A stretch of DNA of 64,000 nucleotides from Streptomyces sp. WAC06614 (GCF_003949795.1 NZ_RPRY01000005.1:1-64000), one strand, 5' to 3'. Counted from the first letter of the stretch, positions 8,350-19,479 are shown. A program made the numbers and translations. The notes: a model not told the origin generated them from the letters alone.

Positions 8350-8378
8350 TGACCGCCACATAAGCGGGGCATAAGTTC
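8350..8378 (+). promoter_or_regulatory. Vegetative-type promoter of the DUF805 gene
   Basis: TTGACC at 8350-8355 and TAAGTT at 8373-8378 are separated by 17 bases, a good match to the HrdB-type consensus. They lie 56 bases upstream of ATG 8434. The -35 sits inside a small inverted repeat (GTGGC...GCCAC, 8346-8361), which could be an operator. Confidence 0.6.
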
Positions 8379-8433
8379 TGCCTCGGCTTGCTCCGCCTGG
8401 ACGGGCCGACGAACCGTCCACTTGGGGGGACAC

Positions 8434-8790
8434 ATGAACCAGTACCTCGACGTTCTCAAGAAGTACGCGGTGTTCAGCGGGCGCGCCCGCCGCCAGGAAT
8501 TCTGGCTCTTCGTGCTGTTCAGCATCCTCGTCAGCATCGTTCTGGCGGTCCTCGACGCCGTCCTCGGCACCAACGGCATCCTGGGCGCGATCTACTCCCT
8601 CGCCATCGTGATCCCCTCGCTGGCCGTCGGTGCCCGCCGGCTGCACGACACAGGCCGCTCCGGCTGGTGGCAGCTGATCGCCATCGTGCCGCTCATCGGC
8701 ACCATCGTGCTGATCGTCTTCTGGGCCACCGAGGGCGAGCCGAACCCGAACAAGTACGGCCCGAACCCGAAGTACGCTCCGGCCGCCTGA
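8434..8790 (+). CDS. DUF805 membrane protein
   Basis: The 118-residue protein shows all DUF805 marks: YAVFSGRARRQEFWLFVLF at the N-terminus, ARRLHDTGRSGWWQL in the centre, and a C-terminal EGEPNPNKYGPNPK tail. Three to four hydrophobic segments (about 24-45, 50-70, 80-100) place it in the membrane. Function is unknown (some relatives are called YhaH-like). GGGGGGA precedes the ATG. It has its own promoter and is monocistronic. Confidence 0.93.
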   Translation: MNQYLDVLKKYAVFSGRARRQEFWLFVLFSILVSIVLAVLDAVLGTNGILGAIYSLAIVIPSLAVGARRLHDTGRSGWWQLIAIVPLIGTIVLIVFWATEGEPNPNKYGPNPKYAPAA

Positions 8791-8874
8791 GCCGCCCGGA
8801 CCCCGAGCGCCGTCGCCGGCACCCCGCCGGCGGCGGCGCTCCGCCGTTCCCGGGCCCGCGCCCGGGGCCGTGGT

Positions 8875-11222
<2,348 letters not shown>

Positions 11223-11238
11223 GCCGCACCGCGCGTCC

Positions 11239-11276
11239 CCGCCCCGGCCGGCAGCACCGCTGCCCGGCCGGGGCGG
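11239..11276 (+). terminator. Strong hairpin terminator after icd
   Basis: A 17-bp stem (11239-11255 with 11259-11276, one bulged C) closes on an ACC loop, 17 bases after the icd stop. It may also serve the convergent ATPase-fragment gene at 11323. Confidence 0.8.
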
Positions 11277-11322
11277 TCGCGTGTCCGGGGCGCCGGGGCT
11301 ACGGCATTCCGGCGCCGCGGTG

Positions 11323-11781
11323 TCAGAGCCGGTGGATCCGTTCCTGCTCCAGGCCCAGCGCGGTCCGGCCCGCGGCCAGGATCCGCAGGCCCGGCGCCAC
11401 GCCCAGCAGCGTCCGCAGCCAGCGGCGCGCGCCCGCGTCGAGCTGGTCGCTGCCGTCGAGGACGAGCAGCAGGTCCCGTTCGGCCAGCCAGGACGCGGCG
11501 TTGGCCGTGCCGCACGGCAGGTACGCCAGGCCCGGCACACAGCCCAGCCCGTCGACCAGGTCCCGTACCCCGGAGGGCCGTTCGAGACAGACCAGGGCCA
11601 CCCCGTCGTAGAAGTTGGACGACAGCCGCCGGGCGATCTCCCGCACCAGCAGACTGCGCGGCTCCCGGAACCGCCCGGTCACCGTCAGTACCCGGCCCCG
11701 CCGCACCGCCGTGAGCAGCCGCGACAGCTCGTCCGAGGTCGCCGGCAGGACACGGGAGGGTGGAGCCCCTGACATCACCAT
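11323..11781 (-). CDS. Stand-alone degenerate STAND/AfsR-type ATPase domain
   Basis: The 152-residue protein aligns by eye with the NTPase part of LuxR/AfsR-type STAND regulators: VLTVTGRF...[30 protein letters not shown] (Walker B) and [16 protein letters not shown]. The P-loop is lost: the expected GxxGxGKT is GRFREPRS, so ATP binding is unlikely. There is no DNA-binding or sensor domain. It could be a remnant of a larger regulator or a domesticated partner protein. The frame opens at GTG 11799, but ATG 11781 (MVMSGAPP) has a GGGGGG ribosome-binding site. Family call is fairly sure; function unknown. Confidence 0.6.
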   Translation of the reverse strand: MVMSGAPPSRVLPATSDELSRLLTAVRRGRVLTVTGRFREPRSLLVREIARRLSSNFYDGVALVCLERPSGVRDLVDGLGCVPGLAYLPCGTANAASWLAERDLLLVLDGSDQLDAGARRWLRTLLGVAPGLRILAAGRTALGLEQERIHRL

Positions 11782-12093
11782 CGACACGATGCCCCCCACT
11801 GCATGCGTGACGCCGTTGCGGCCACAAGGGATGTTTCGCGCCGCACCAGATGATTATCCGCCAGACCCGGTCCAAGGCCAGGGGCTGAACGGATTCACCG
11901 TCAGATGTCGTGCGGGAGCGGTCCTCCGGCCACCCCGGGACCGGTCCGGGGCCTGCGTCCGACGTAGACGCGGTCGCCCGGGTGACGTACGTGCCCCGGC
12001 CGGGATCCCGGGGAACGGTTGTCCGGCCCGCGGCCGTCCGCTCTACTGCTGTGCAGTCCGGAACGCGGGCATATGCAGGGAGGGCGGACCACG
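11782..12093. other. Intergenic region before the GH71-type gene
   Basis: About 310 bases between divergent genes. The segment just after 11800 has lower G/C (CCAGATGATTATCCGCCAG region), as expected for promoters. No clear -35/-10 pair, repeat or open frame with a ribosome-binding site was identified. Confidence 0.4.
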
Positions 12094-13689
12094 ATGAGCG
12101 AGCCGCGGCGCAGCCGGTCCGGGTCCCACCGGCGCCGGAGGGGGTTCGGGATCGTCGGACCGCTGCTGGCCTTCCTCGTCTCCGCCTTCCTCCTCGTCGG
12201 GGTCTGCGCCGCCACCGGCATCGCCTGGGACCGGTTCCCCACCACCCGGCCTCCGGCGGCCGGCGAGGGCCGGGGGACCGTGGCCGTCGGCGACGGACCG
12301 GCCGCGGCCGGCCCCGGCGACGAACTCCCGGGCCGGGCCCTGCCGTTCGACCTCCCCGGCACCGCCACCCTGCGCGCCGGCCCGAAGTTGGTGTTCGCCC
12401 ACTACTTCACCCCGTACCCGCTCTCCCTCGACAACGCCGACCCGGCCACCGACTACTACGCCCGCAACTACCTCGACCCCGCGGGCGAGAACGGCCGGCA
12501 CCAGGCCTACGGCGGCCTGCTGCGCGACCGCCCGCTGCCCGTCCCCCCGCGGCCCGGCGACTGGGAGCTGGCCAACCTCCAGCAGGAGGTGCGCACCGCC
12601 CGCGCGGCCGGCCTCGACGGCTTCACCCTCGACCTGCTGGCGCTGTCCGGCCCGCACCGCGACCGGGCCGAGCTGATGATGCGGGCGGCCCGTTCGGTCG
12701 ACCCGCAGTTCAAGGTCATGCTGATGCCGGACATGACGGCCCTGCGCACCGACGACCCCGGCGTCCTCGCCGACGCCGTCGCGGCGCTCGGCGCGCAGCC
12801 GTCCGCGCACCGCCTCGCCGACGGGCGGCTGGTGGTCTCCCCGTTCAAGGCGGAGGAGAAGGACGTCGCCTGGTGGACCCGTTTCCTCGACGCCCTGCGC
12901 ACCCGGCACGGCATCCGCACCGCCCTCGTCCCGCTGTTCCTGGACCTCGACGACGCCCGGGCCGCGGCCTTCGCGCCGATCAGCCACGGCTTCTCGGAGT
13001 GGGGCAGCCGCAGTTACGTCGGCCAGGAGGGCTCCGCCCGCGACGTCCGCCGGGCCCATGGCGCGGGCAAGATCTGGATGCAGCCGGTCTCCGTCCAGGA
13101 CACCCGCCCCCTCCAGGGCGTCTACGACGAGGCGGGCAACACCGCGACCCTGCGCACCACCTGGACCCGGGCCATCGAGGACGAGGCCGACTGGGTCCAG
13201 CTGACCACGTGGAACGACTACGCGGAGGGCAGCCACTTCGCCCCCTCGGTGCACCACGGCCATGCCTACCTGGACATCAGCGCGTACTACCTGACCCGGT
13301 TCAAGACCGGCAGCTGGCCCAGGATCGTCCGGGACGTGCTGTACCTGACCGCGCGCACCCAGTTCGCCGCGGCCGCCCCGACCGGCGGCCAGAGCGTGCT
13401 GATGGCCCTGCGGCCGGGCAGCGCGCCGGCCCGGGACACGGTGGAGGTGCTCAGCTTCCTCACCGCCCCCGCGAGCGTACGGACGACCGTCGGCACGGCC
13501 GCGCACACGTACGAGGCTCCGGTCGGCCCGCACACCACGCTCCTGCCCCTCCGCCCGGGCACCGGCACGGCCGAGGCCCTCCGCGAGGGCCGCAGCGTGG
13601 CCACGGTGGAACTGCCGTACCCGGTACGGCAGCAGCCGACGGTCCAGGATCTCCAGTACCAGGCGGCGACCAGCGGTCGCAGACCCTGA
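12094..13689 (+). CDS. Secreted/anchored GH71-type glycoside hydrolase
   Basis: The 531-residue protein has a basic N-terminus (RRSRSGSHRRRR) and one hydrophobic segment (about 20-45), an uncleaved anchor or signal peptide. After a Gly/Ala-rich linker comes a catalytic region with VFAHYFTPYPLS, GLDGFTLDLLA, VMLMPDMTAL and VQLTTWNDYAEGSHFAPS, which match the GH71 (alpha-1,3-glucanase) family. A likely substrate is alpha-1,3-glucan of fungal walls, but this is inference. ATG 12094 is chosen because GGGAGGGCGG precedes it. The last ~90 residues look like a small beta domain. Confidence 0.83.
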   Translation: MSEPRRSRSGSHRRRRGFGIVGPLLAFLVSAFLLVGVCAATGIAWDRFPTTRPPAAGEGRGTVAVGDGPAAAGPGDELPGRALPFDLPGTATLRAGPKLVFAHYFTPYPLSLDNADPATDYYARNYLDPAGENGRHQAYGGLLRDRPLPVPPRPGDWELANLQQEVRTARAAGLDGFTLDLLALSGPHRDRAELMMRAARSVDPQFKVMLMPDMTALRTDDPGVLADAVAALGAQPSAHRLADGRLVVSPFKAEEKDVAWWTRFLDALRTRHGIRTALVPLFLDLDDARAAAFAPISHGFSEWGSRSYVGQEGSARDVRRAHGAGKIWMQPVSVQDTRPLQGVYDEAGNTATLRTTWTRAIEDEADWVQLTTWNDYAEGSHFAPSVHHGHAYLDISAYYLTRFKTGSWPRIVRDVLYLTARTQFAAAAPTGGQSVLMALRPGSAPARDTVEVLSFLTAPASVRTTVGTAAHTYEAPVGPHTTLLPLRPGTGTAEALREGRSVATVELPYPVRQQPTVQDLQYQAATSGRRP

Positions 13690-13885
13690 CGGCCGGGGCC
13701 GCGGCCGGGGCGGGGCGGTCCTGGCGTGGCTGCGCCCGCGGCCAGGCCGGTGGCGTACCCGGCCGGCTGCCTCTCGGCGGGCTACCGCCCGAGGGCGGTG
13801 GCGGGGGATGATCCCGGCGGGAGATCCCCGTCGTACCGCCCCTCCCGCCGTACCCGTGTTCCGTACCCCGTGACCCGGAGGTCCC

Positions 13886-15154
13886 GTGACCGCGTTCGCA
13901 CCGAAGGACCCGACCGACCCTGCCGGCCTGACCGATCCGGCCGGCCTGACCGATCCGACCGGCCTGACCGATCCGGCCGGCCCGACCGATCCGACCGACC
14001 CGCCCTCGGCGCCGTCCGCGGTCGCCGGGCGGCCCGGCGAGTTCCCCGGTGGCCGCGCCCTGTTCCGCCTGGACCCGGACATCGCGCACCTCAACCACGG
14101 CTCGTTCGGCGCCGTGCCCCTCCCCGTGCAGGAGGCCCAGGCGGCGCTGCTCGCCGAGCTGCACGCCGACCCGGACACCTTCTTCGTCGGTGTCCCCGAG
14201 CGGATCGAGGCGGCCCGGGAGCGCGTGGCCGCGCACCTCGGCACCGACCCGGCCGGCCTCGCCTTCGTCTCCAACGCCACCGAGGCCGCCAACCTCGCCC
14301 TCGACGCGCTGTCGCTCACCGAGGACGACGAGGTCCTCGTCACCGACCACGGCTACGGCACGGTCGTCGCCGCGGCCGCCCGCCGCGCCCGGATCACCAC
14401 CGTCCCCCTGGACCCGGCACTGCCCGACGAGGACGCCGTCCGCGAGGCCGTGCTCGCCGGCCTCACCCCGCGCACCAAGGTGGCCCTGCTCGACCACATC
14501 AGCTCGCCCACCGCCCGCGTCATCGCCTCGCCCCGGCTGCTGGCCGACCTCGCCGCCCGCGGCATCACCACCGTGGTCGACGGGGCCCACGCCCCTGGCA
14601 TGCTGGCCGACCCGCTGGCCGGGCGGCCCGACATCTGGTTCGGGAACCTGCACAAGTGGGGCTGGGCCCCCTCCGGGACCGCCGTCATCGCCGTCGCGGA
14701 GCCGTACCGCGCGCGGATCCGGCCGCTGGTGCCCTCCTGGGAGGACCACCACGGCTTCCCGCGCTCGGTCGAGAACCGCGCCACCGTCGACTACACCGGC
14801 TGGCTGGCCGCCCCCGAGGGACTCGACCTGCTGGCCCGGCTCGACGCCACCAAGGTCCGCTCCCACAACAGCGCCCTGGCCGGGTACGCCGCCGCCCTGC
14901 TGGCCGACGTACCCGGGCTGCGCCCGCTGCCGTCCACGCCCGGGCTCGCCATGCGGTCCCTGCGGCTGCCGCCGGGCACGGCCGAGGACGCGCAGGCCGC
15001 GCGCGACCTCCGCGAGGACATCGCGGCCCGGCACCGCATCCGGGTGCTGGTCTGGGGCTGGCCCGGGGGCGGCGGCATCCGGGTCTGCGGGCAGGTCTAC
15101 AACCGCGCCGAGGACTACGAACGCCTGGCCGCGGCCCTGCGGACGTACCTCTAG
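13886..15154 (+). CDS. Class V PLP-dependent aminotransferase (isopenicillin N epimerase-like)
   Basis: The 422-residue fold-type I enzyme has LNHGSFGAVP near residue 70, SNATEAANLAL, VDGAHAPGM and the Schiff-base lysine in WFGNLHKWGWAPSG (Lys257). These motifs match the isopenicillin-N-epimerase/cysteine-desulfurase-like group; no beta-lactam genes are nearby, so the specific reaction is unknown. GTG 13886 follows GGAGG at good spacing. The first ~40 residues are an unusual DPxGLT-type repeat encoded by tandem 18-bp units, absent from normal family members. Confidence 0.88.
   Translation: MTAFAPKDPTDPAGLTDPAGLTDPTGLTDPAGPTDPTDPPSAPSAVAGRPGEFPGGRALFRLDPDIAHLNHGSFGAVPLPVQEAQAALLAELHADPDTFFVGVPERIEAARERVAAHLGTDPAGLAFVSNATEAANLALDALSLTEDDEVLVTDHGYGTVVAAAARRARITTVPLDPALPDEDAVREAVLAGLTPRTKVALLDHISSPTARVIASPRLLADLAARGITTVVDGAHAPGMLADPLAGRPDIWFGNLHKWGWAPSGTAVIAVAEPYRARIRPLVPSWEDHHGFPRSVENRATVDYTGWLAAPEGLDLLARLDATKVRSHNSALAGYAAALLADVPGLRPLPSTPGLAMRSLRLPPGTAEDAQAARDLREDIAARHRIRVLVWGWPGGGGIRVCGQVYNRAEDYERLAAALRTYL
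13912..14001 (+). repeat. Five tandem 18-bp coding repeats
   Basis: Five consecutive 18-base units (13912, 13930, 13948, 13966, 13984) differ at only a few positions. They encode (T)DPAGL-type hexapeptides at the N-terminus of the aminotransferase. They stay in frame, so copy-number change would alter only tail length. Confidence 0.9.
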
Positions 15155-15189
15155 GCCGTCCGGGCCGCCGCCCCGGCGGACCGGACCGG

Positions 15190-15942
15190 TCAGTTCCGGC
15201 GGAGCAGATAGGTGTCCATGATCCAGCCCTTGCGGGCCCGGGCCTCGCTGCGCACCTGCTCGATCCGGTCGGAGACCTCCGCCAGCTTGCCCTCGACCAG
15301 GATCTCGTCGGGCGTGCCCACGTACGCGCCCCAGTAGATGTGGAGGTCCTGGTCGAGGTGGCGGGTGAAGGCGTGCCGGGCGTCCAGCATCACCACCACG
15401 TCGTCCACGTCCTGCGGCCAGCCCTCGGCGAGCCGGCGCCCGGTGGTGATCTGGACCGGACGGCCCACCCGGTTCAGGGTGGTCCGGTGCCGGGCCAGCA
15501 GCGCCGAGATGCTGCTGATGCCCGGGACCACCTCGTGCTCGAACGCCACCCGGCCGCGCTCGCGCACCTCGTCGAGGATCGCGAGCGTGGAGTCGTACAG
15601 GGACGGGTCGCCCCACACCAGGAACGCGCCGGTCTCGCCGTCGGCGAGGTCCTCCGCGATGAACCGCTCGAAGATCGCGGCCCGGGCGCTGCGCCAGCCG
15701 TCGACGGTCGGGGCGTACTCGGCGGGATCACGGTCACGGTCCGGGTCGCGGCCCTCCACCAGCCGATGGCCCGGCCGGGCGTGCGCGTCGAGCATGGCGC
15801 GCCGCAGCCCGGTCAGGTCCGCCTTCTCCTCGCCCTTCTCCAGGATGAGGAACGCGTCCGCCGCGCCGATCGCCCTGACCGCCTGCAGGGTGAGGTGGTC
15901 CGGGTCGCCCGCGCCTATGCCGATCACTGAGAACTTCTTCAC
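15190..15942 (-). CDS. cobF: Precorrin-6A synthase (deacetylating)
   Basis: The 250-residue SAM-dependent methyltransferase of the cobalamin (aerobic) pathway methylates C1 of precorrin-5 with loss of acetate. The start KKFSVIGIGAGDPDHLTLQAV is the hallmark of CobF, followed by FLVWGDPSLYDST and VVPGISSISALLA of the tetrapyrrole methylase fold. It stands alone here, without other cob genes. GTG 15942 gives the conserved start; GTG 15954 is an alternative. It is divergent from lutA with only about 30 bases between starts, so promoters must overlap and transcripts may be leaderless. Confidence 0.92.
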   Translation of the reverse strand: MKKFSVIGIGAGDPDHLTLQAVRAIGAADAFLILEKGEEKADLTGLRRAMLDAHARPGHRLVEGRDPDRDRDPAEYAPTVDGWRSARAAIFERFIAEDLADGETGAFLVWGDPSLYDSTLAILDEVRERGRVAFEHEVVPGISSISALLARHRTTLNRVGRPVQITTGRRLAEGWPQDVDDVVVMLDARHAFTRHLDQDLHIYWGAYVGTPDEILVEGKLAEVSDRIEQVRSEARARKGWIMDTYLLRRN

Positions 15943-15972
15943 GCCACTAGTCACGCCGCTATTCTGCCCGTC

Positions 15973-16761
15973 ATGCGAGTGGCCCTGTTCGTCACCTGCG
16001 TCAACGACGCGCTGTACCCGTCCACCGGGGTCGCGGTGGTCCGGCTGCTGGAGCGGCTCGGCGTGGAGGTGGACTTCCCGGCCGCCCAGACCTGCTGCGG
16101 CCAGCCGCAGTACAACACCGGCTACCGGTACGAGACCGAGCCGCTGCTGCGCCGCACCGCGGCCGCCTTCGCCGGGTACCCGTACGTGGTCACCCCGTCC
16201 GGGTCCTGCGCGGCGATGCTGCGCGAGCACTACCCGCGGATCGGGCGCCGCGCGGCGGCGGAAGGACGGGGGAACGACCTGGCGGAGCTCGCCGAGCAAC
16301 TCGCGCCCCGCGTGTACGAGCTGACCGAGTTCCTGGTGGACGTACTCGGGGTGACCGACGTCGGCGCCTACTTCCCGCACACCGTCACCTATCACCCCTC
16401 CTGTCACGGTCTGCGCTCCCTGCGGCTGGGCGACCGGCCGCGCCGGCTGCTCGCCGCGGTCAGGGGCCTGGAGCTGGTCGAACTGCCCGGCGCCGAGGAA
16501 TGCTGCGGATTCGGCGGGACCTTCGCCGTGAAGAACCCCGACGTCTCGGCCGCGATGGGCGCCGACAAGCTCCGCCACGCCCGGGCCACGGGCGCTGCCG
16601 TCCTGTGCGGCGCCGACAACTCCTGCCTGACCCACCTCGACGGCATGCTCCGCCGTCAGGACCCCCACGTGCACACCCCGGGTACCCTGCGCCCCCTGCG
16701 CACGCTGCACATCGCCGAGATCCTGGCGGCCACGGACGAGGAGGAGGCCCCGGCACGATGA
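15973..16761 (+). CDS. lutA: L-lactate utilisation protein LutA (CCG-domain iron-sulfur protein)
   Basis: The 262-residue subunit of the LutABC complex, which oxidises L-lactate to pyruvate, carries two cysteine-rich CCG domains: TCCGQPQYNTGY (about 40-51) and ECCGFGGTFAVK (about 176-187), each ligating an Fe-S cluster, plus HPSCHGLRSL between them. The stop overlaps the lutB ATG (ATGA), indicating translational coupling. Alternative names are YkgE/LldE. Confidence 0.93.
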   Translation: MRVALFVTCVNDALYPSTGVAVVRLLERLGVEVDFPAAQTCCGQPQYNTGYRYETEPLLRRTAAAFAGYPYVVTPSGSCAAMLREHYPRIGRRAAAEGRGNDLAELAEQLAPRVYELTEFLVDVLGVTDVGAYFPHTVTYHPSCHGLRSLRLGDRPRRLLAAVRGLELVELPGAEECCGFGGTFAVKNPDVSAAMGADKLRHARATGAAVLCGADNSCLTHLDGMLRRQDPHVHTPGTLRPLRTLHIAEILAATDEEEAPAR

Positions 16762-18293
16762 CGAGCACCCCCTCTCCGCAGACGCCACCGACGCGGCGGA
16801 CGCCACCGACTCGGCGGGCTCGGCCGGCTCCGCCGGCCCCGCCGTTCCCGGAGGCGGCCCGGGCGGCCGTGGCGGACGAGACGCTCCGCGCCAACCTGCG
16901 CCACGCCACCGGCACCATCCGCGACAAACGCGCCCGGGCCGTCGCGGAACTGGCCGACTGGGACCGGCTGCGCGCGGCCGGCAAGGCGGTCAAGGACCAC
17001 ACCCTGCGCCACCTGGACCGCTACCTGCTCCAGTTGGAGGAAGCGGTCACCGCCGCCGGCGGCACGGTCCACTGGGCCGCCGACGCCGCCGAGGCCAACC
17101 GCCTCGTGACGGACCTGGTCCTCGCCACGGGCGAGCGCGAGGTGGTCAAGGTCAAGTCGATGGCCACCCAGGAGATCGGCCTCGACGAGGCCCTGGAGGC
17201 CGCGGGCGTCGCCGCGTACGAGACCGATCTGGCCGAGCTGATCGTCCAGCTCGGCCACGACCGGCCCTCGCACATCCTGGTCCCGGCCATCCACCGCAAC
17301 CGCGGCGAGATCCGCGACATCTTCCGCGCGGAGATGGCCCGGTGGGGCCGCCCGGCGCCGGCCGACCTCGGCGACAGCCCCGCCGAACTGGCGGAGGCGG
17401 CACGGCTGCACCTGCGGGAGAAGTTCCTGCGGGCCAAGGTCGCCGTCTCCGGCGCCAACTTCATGGTCGCCGAGACCGGCACACTGGTCGTCCTGGAGTC
17501 CGAGGGCAACGGCCGGATGTGCCTGACCCTCCCCGAGACCCTGATCTCCGTCGTCGGCATCGAGAAGGTGATCCCCACCTGGCGGGACCTGGAGATCTTC
17601 CTCCAGCTCCTGCCGCGCTCCTCGACGGCCGAGCGGATGAACCCGTACACCACGATGTGGACGGGAACCACGGACGGCGACGGTCCGTCCGCCTTCCACC
17701 TGGTCCTCCTCGACAACGGCCGCACCGACACCCTCGCCGACGCGGTGGGCCGCCAGGCCCTGCGCTGCATCCGCTGTTCCGCCTGCCTCAACGTCTGCCC
17801 GGTGTACGAGCGCGCGGGCGGCCACGCGTACGGCTCCGTCTACCCCGGCCCGATCGGCGCCGTCCTCACCCCGCAACTCCGCGGCACGGACACTGCCGTC
17901 GACGCCTCGCTCCCGTACGCCTCCACCCTCTGCGGCGCCTGCTACGACGTCTGCCCGGTGGCCATCGACATCCCGGAGGTCCTGGTCCACCTGCGCGAAC
18001 GGATCGCCCAGGGCGGCCCGGTGACCCGCGGTGGCCTGCGCGTCCGCATCCGCCCCGCCCGCGGCCACGCCGCCGAACGCGCCGCCCTGCGCGCCGCCCG
18101 CCACCTGCTGGACCACCCGGGCGTGCTCCGCGCGGGCGAACGCCTCCTGGCCCGCGCCCGCCGCCTGGGCTTCCGCCCCCAGCACCTCCCGGGCCCCGCC
18201 CGAGCCTGGACCACCACCCGCGCACTGCCGGAACCGCCCGCGGAGCCGTTCCGTGACTGGTGGATCCGGGAACGGGGGACGACGGACCGATGA
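16758..18293 (+). CDS. lutB: LutB iron-sulfur lactate oxidation protein
   Basis: The 511-residue central subunit has an LUD domain (KVKSMATQEIGL, VSGANFMVAETGTL, PETLISVVGIEKVIPT) followed by two 4Fe-4S motifs, CIRCSACLNVCPVY and CGACYDVCPVAIDIPE. The first ~30 residues are a Pro/Thr/Arg-rich tail (TPPTRR repeated) not usual for the family. The ATG overlaps the lutA stop and its TGA overlaps the lutC ATG, so all three subunits are made from one coupled operon. The C-terminal ~90 residues are Arg/Ala-rich. Confidence 0.94.
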   Translation: MTSTPSPQTPPTRRTPPTRRARPAPPAPPFPEAARAAVADETLRANLRHATGTIRDKRARAVAELADWDRLRAAGKAVKDHTLRHLDRYLLQLEEAVTAAGGTVHWAADAAEANRLVTDLVLATGEREVVKVKSMATQEIGLDEALEAAGVAAYETDLAELIVQLGHDRPSHILVPAIHRNRGEIRDIFRAEMARWGRPAPADLGDSPAELAEAARLHLREKFLRAKVAVSGANFMVAETGTLVVLESEGNGRMCLTLPETLISVVGIEKVIPTWRDLEIFLQLLPRSSTAERMNPYTTMWTGTTDGDGPSAFHLVLLDNGRTDTLADAVGRQALRCIRCSACLNVCPVYERAGGHAYGSVYPGPIGAVLTPQLRGTDTAVDASLPYASTLCGACYDVCPVAIDIPEVLVHLRERIAQGGPVTRGGLRVRIRPARGHAAERAALRAARHLLDHPGVLRAGERLLARARRLGFRPQHLPGPARAWTTTRALPEPPAEPFRDWWIRERGTTDR

Positions 18294-19075
18294 GCAGCAA
18301 GCACCGCATCCTGGGCCGCATCCGACGCGCCCTGGAGGAGCCGGCCGGCGGGCCGGCGGACCCGGCCCGGCGGCCGGAGCCCGGCGGGCCCTGGGACCCG
18401 GCCCTGGGGCCGGAGCCTGGCGGGCCCTGGGACCCGGCCCTGGGGCCGGAGCCTGGCGGGCCCTGGGACCCGGCCCTGGGGCCGGAGCCGGCTGCGCGGC
18501 CGGAGCCCGGCATCCCCCGCGACTACCTCCTCCACCACGGGGACCGCACCCCGGCCGAGCGCGTCGACCTGCTCGCGGCGAACCTCACCGAGTACCGGGC
18601 CCGGGTCCACCGCACGCACCCCGAGGCCCTGCCCGCACTCCTGGCACGGCTCCTGGCGGAACGCGGCGCGCGGACGGTCCTGGTGCCCCCGGCCCTGCCC
18701 GACCCCTGGCTGAGCGCCACGGCGGCAACCCCCGTACCGGACGACCCGACCTCCACCCCCTACGACCTGGACCGGGTGGACAGCGTGGTGACGGGCTGCG
18801 CCCTGGCCGTCGCCGAGACGGGCACCCTGGTCCTGGACGGCTCGGCGGACCAGGGCCGCCGCCGGATCACCCTCGTCCCCGACCACCACATCTGCGTGGT
18901 CCGCGTACCGGACCAGGTGGTGGACTCCGTCCCCCGAGCGCTGCCCCTGCTGGACCCGACCCGTCCCCTGACCTGGATCTCGGGCCCCTCGGCGACCAGC
19001 GACATCGAACTCGACCGGGTCGAAGGCGTCCACGGCCCCCGCACGCTCGACGTCGTCCTGCTCGGGCAGGATTAG
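18290..19075 (+). CDS. lutC: LutC lactate utilisation protein (LUD domain) with repeat insertion
   Basis: The 261-residue third Lut subunit has an LUD/YkgG domain: SVVTGCALAVAETGTLVLDG, RRITLVPDHHICVV, and PLTWISGPSATSDIELDRVEGVHGPR, the conserved family end. Between residues ~28 and 70 is an inserted Gly/Pro-rich stretch of three identical dodecapeptides (GGPWDPALGPEP) encoded by 36-bp repeats. It sits between the N-terminal helix (RILGRIRRALE) and YLLHHGDRTPAERVDLL, so it should loop out without breaking the fold. ATG is coupled to lutB (ATGA). Confidence 0.93.
   Translation: MSSKHRILGRIRRALEEPAGGPADPARRPEPGGPWDPALGPEPGGPWDPALGPEPGGPWDPALGPEPAARPEPGIPRDYLLHHGDRTPAERVDLLAANLTEYRARVHRTHPEALPALLARLLAERGARTVLVPPALPDPWLSATAATPVPDDPTSTPYDLDRVDSVVTGCALAVAETGTLVLDGSADQGRRRITLVPDHHICVVRVPDQVVDSVPRALPLLDPTRPLTWISGPSATSDIELDRVEGVHGPRTLDVVLLGQD
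18383..18490 (+). repeat. Three tandem 36-bp coding repeats in lutC
   Basis: Units at 18383-18418 and 18419-18454 are identical; 18455-18490 differs at the last base. The 36-bp period keeps the reading frame. Near-identity suggests recent slippage expansion, and copy number probably varies among strains. Confidence 0.95.
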
Positions 19076-19079
19076 GGAC

Positions 19080-19475
19080 ATGCCCTCCCACCTCGCCCTC
19101 ACCGCCCTGGTCGTCGCCGACTACGACGAGGCCATCGACTTCTACACCCGCGCCCTCGGCTTCGACCTCGTCGAGGACACGCCCCGCCCGGACGGCTCCC
19201 GCTGGGTGGTCGTGCGGCCGCCGGGCGCCCGGGAATCGGCCCTGCTGCTGGCCCGCGCCAAGGACGACGCCCAGCGTGCCCGCGTGGGCGACCAGACCGG
19301 CGGCCGGGTCGGCTTCTTCCTCTGCACCGACGACTTCACCCGCGACCACACCCGCATGACCGCCGAAGGCGTCCACTTCCTGGAGACCCCCCGCCACGAG
19401 CCGTACGGCTCGGTCGCCGTCTTCGAAGACCTCTACGGCAACCGCTGGGACCTCCTGCAGCCGAAGCAGCCGTAG
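19080..19475 (+). CDS. VOC-family (glyoxalase-fold) protein
   Basis: The 131-residue protein has the paired beta-alpha-beta-beta-beta modules of the vicinal oxygen chelate superfamily: LTALVVADYDEAIDFYTRALGFDLVEDT at the start and FEDLYGNRWDLLQP at the end, with His/Glu candidates for metal binding. It starts four bases after the lutC stop, so it is probably the last gene of the lut operon. The substrate is unknown. Confidence 0.88.
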   Translation: MPSHLALTALVVADYDEAIDFYTRALGFDLVEDTPRPDGSRWVVVRPPGARESALLLARAKDDAQRARVGDQTGGRVGFFLCTDDFTRDHTRMTAEGVHFLETPRHEPYGSVAVFEDLYGNRWDLLQPKQP

Positions 19476-19479
19476 CAGA

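Noticed and set aside
13460-15616. Long minus-strand frame (718 codons) opposite the aminotransferase
   Set aside because: Low-complexity Gly/Arg/Ala translation without motifs; shadow of the plus-strand gene and its N-terminal repeats.
18383-18490. 36-bp repeats as a CRISPR array
   Set aside because: They are contiguous, in frame, and inside lutC; no spacers.
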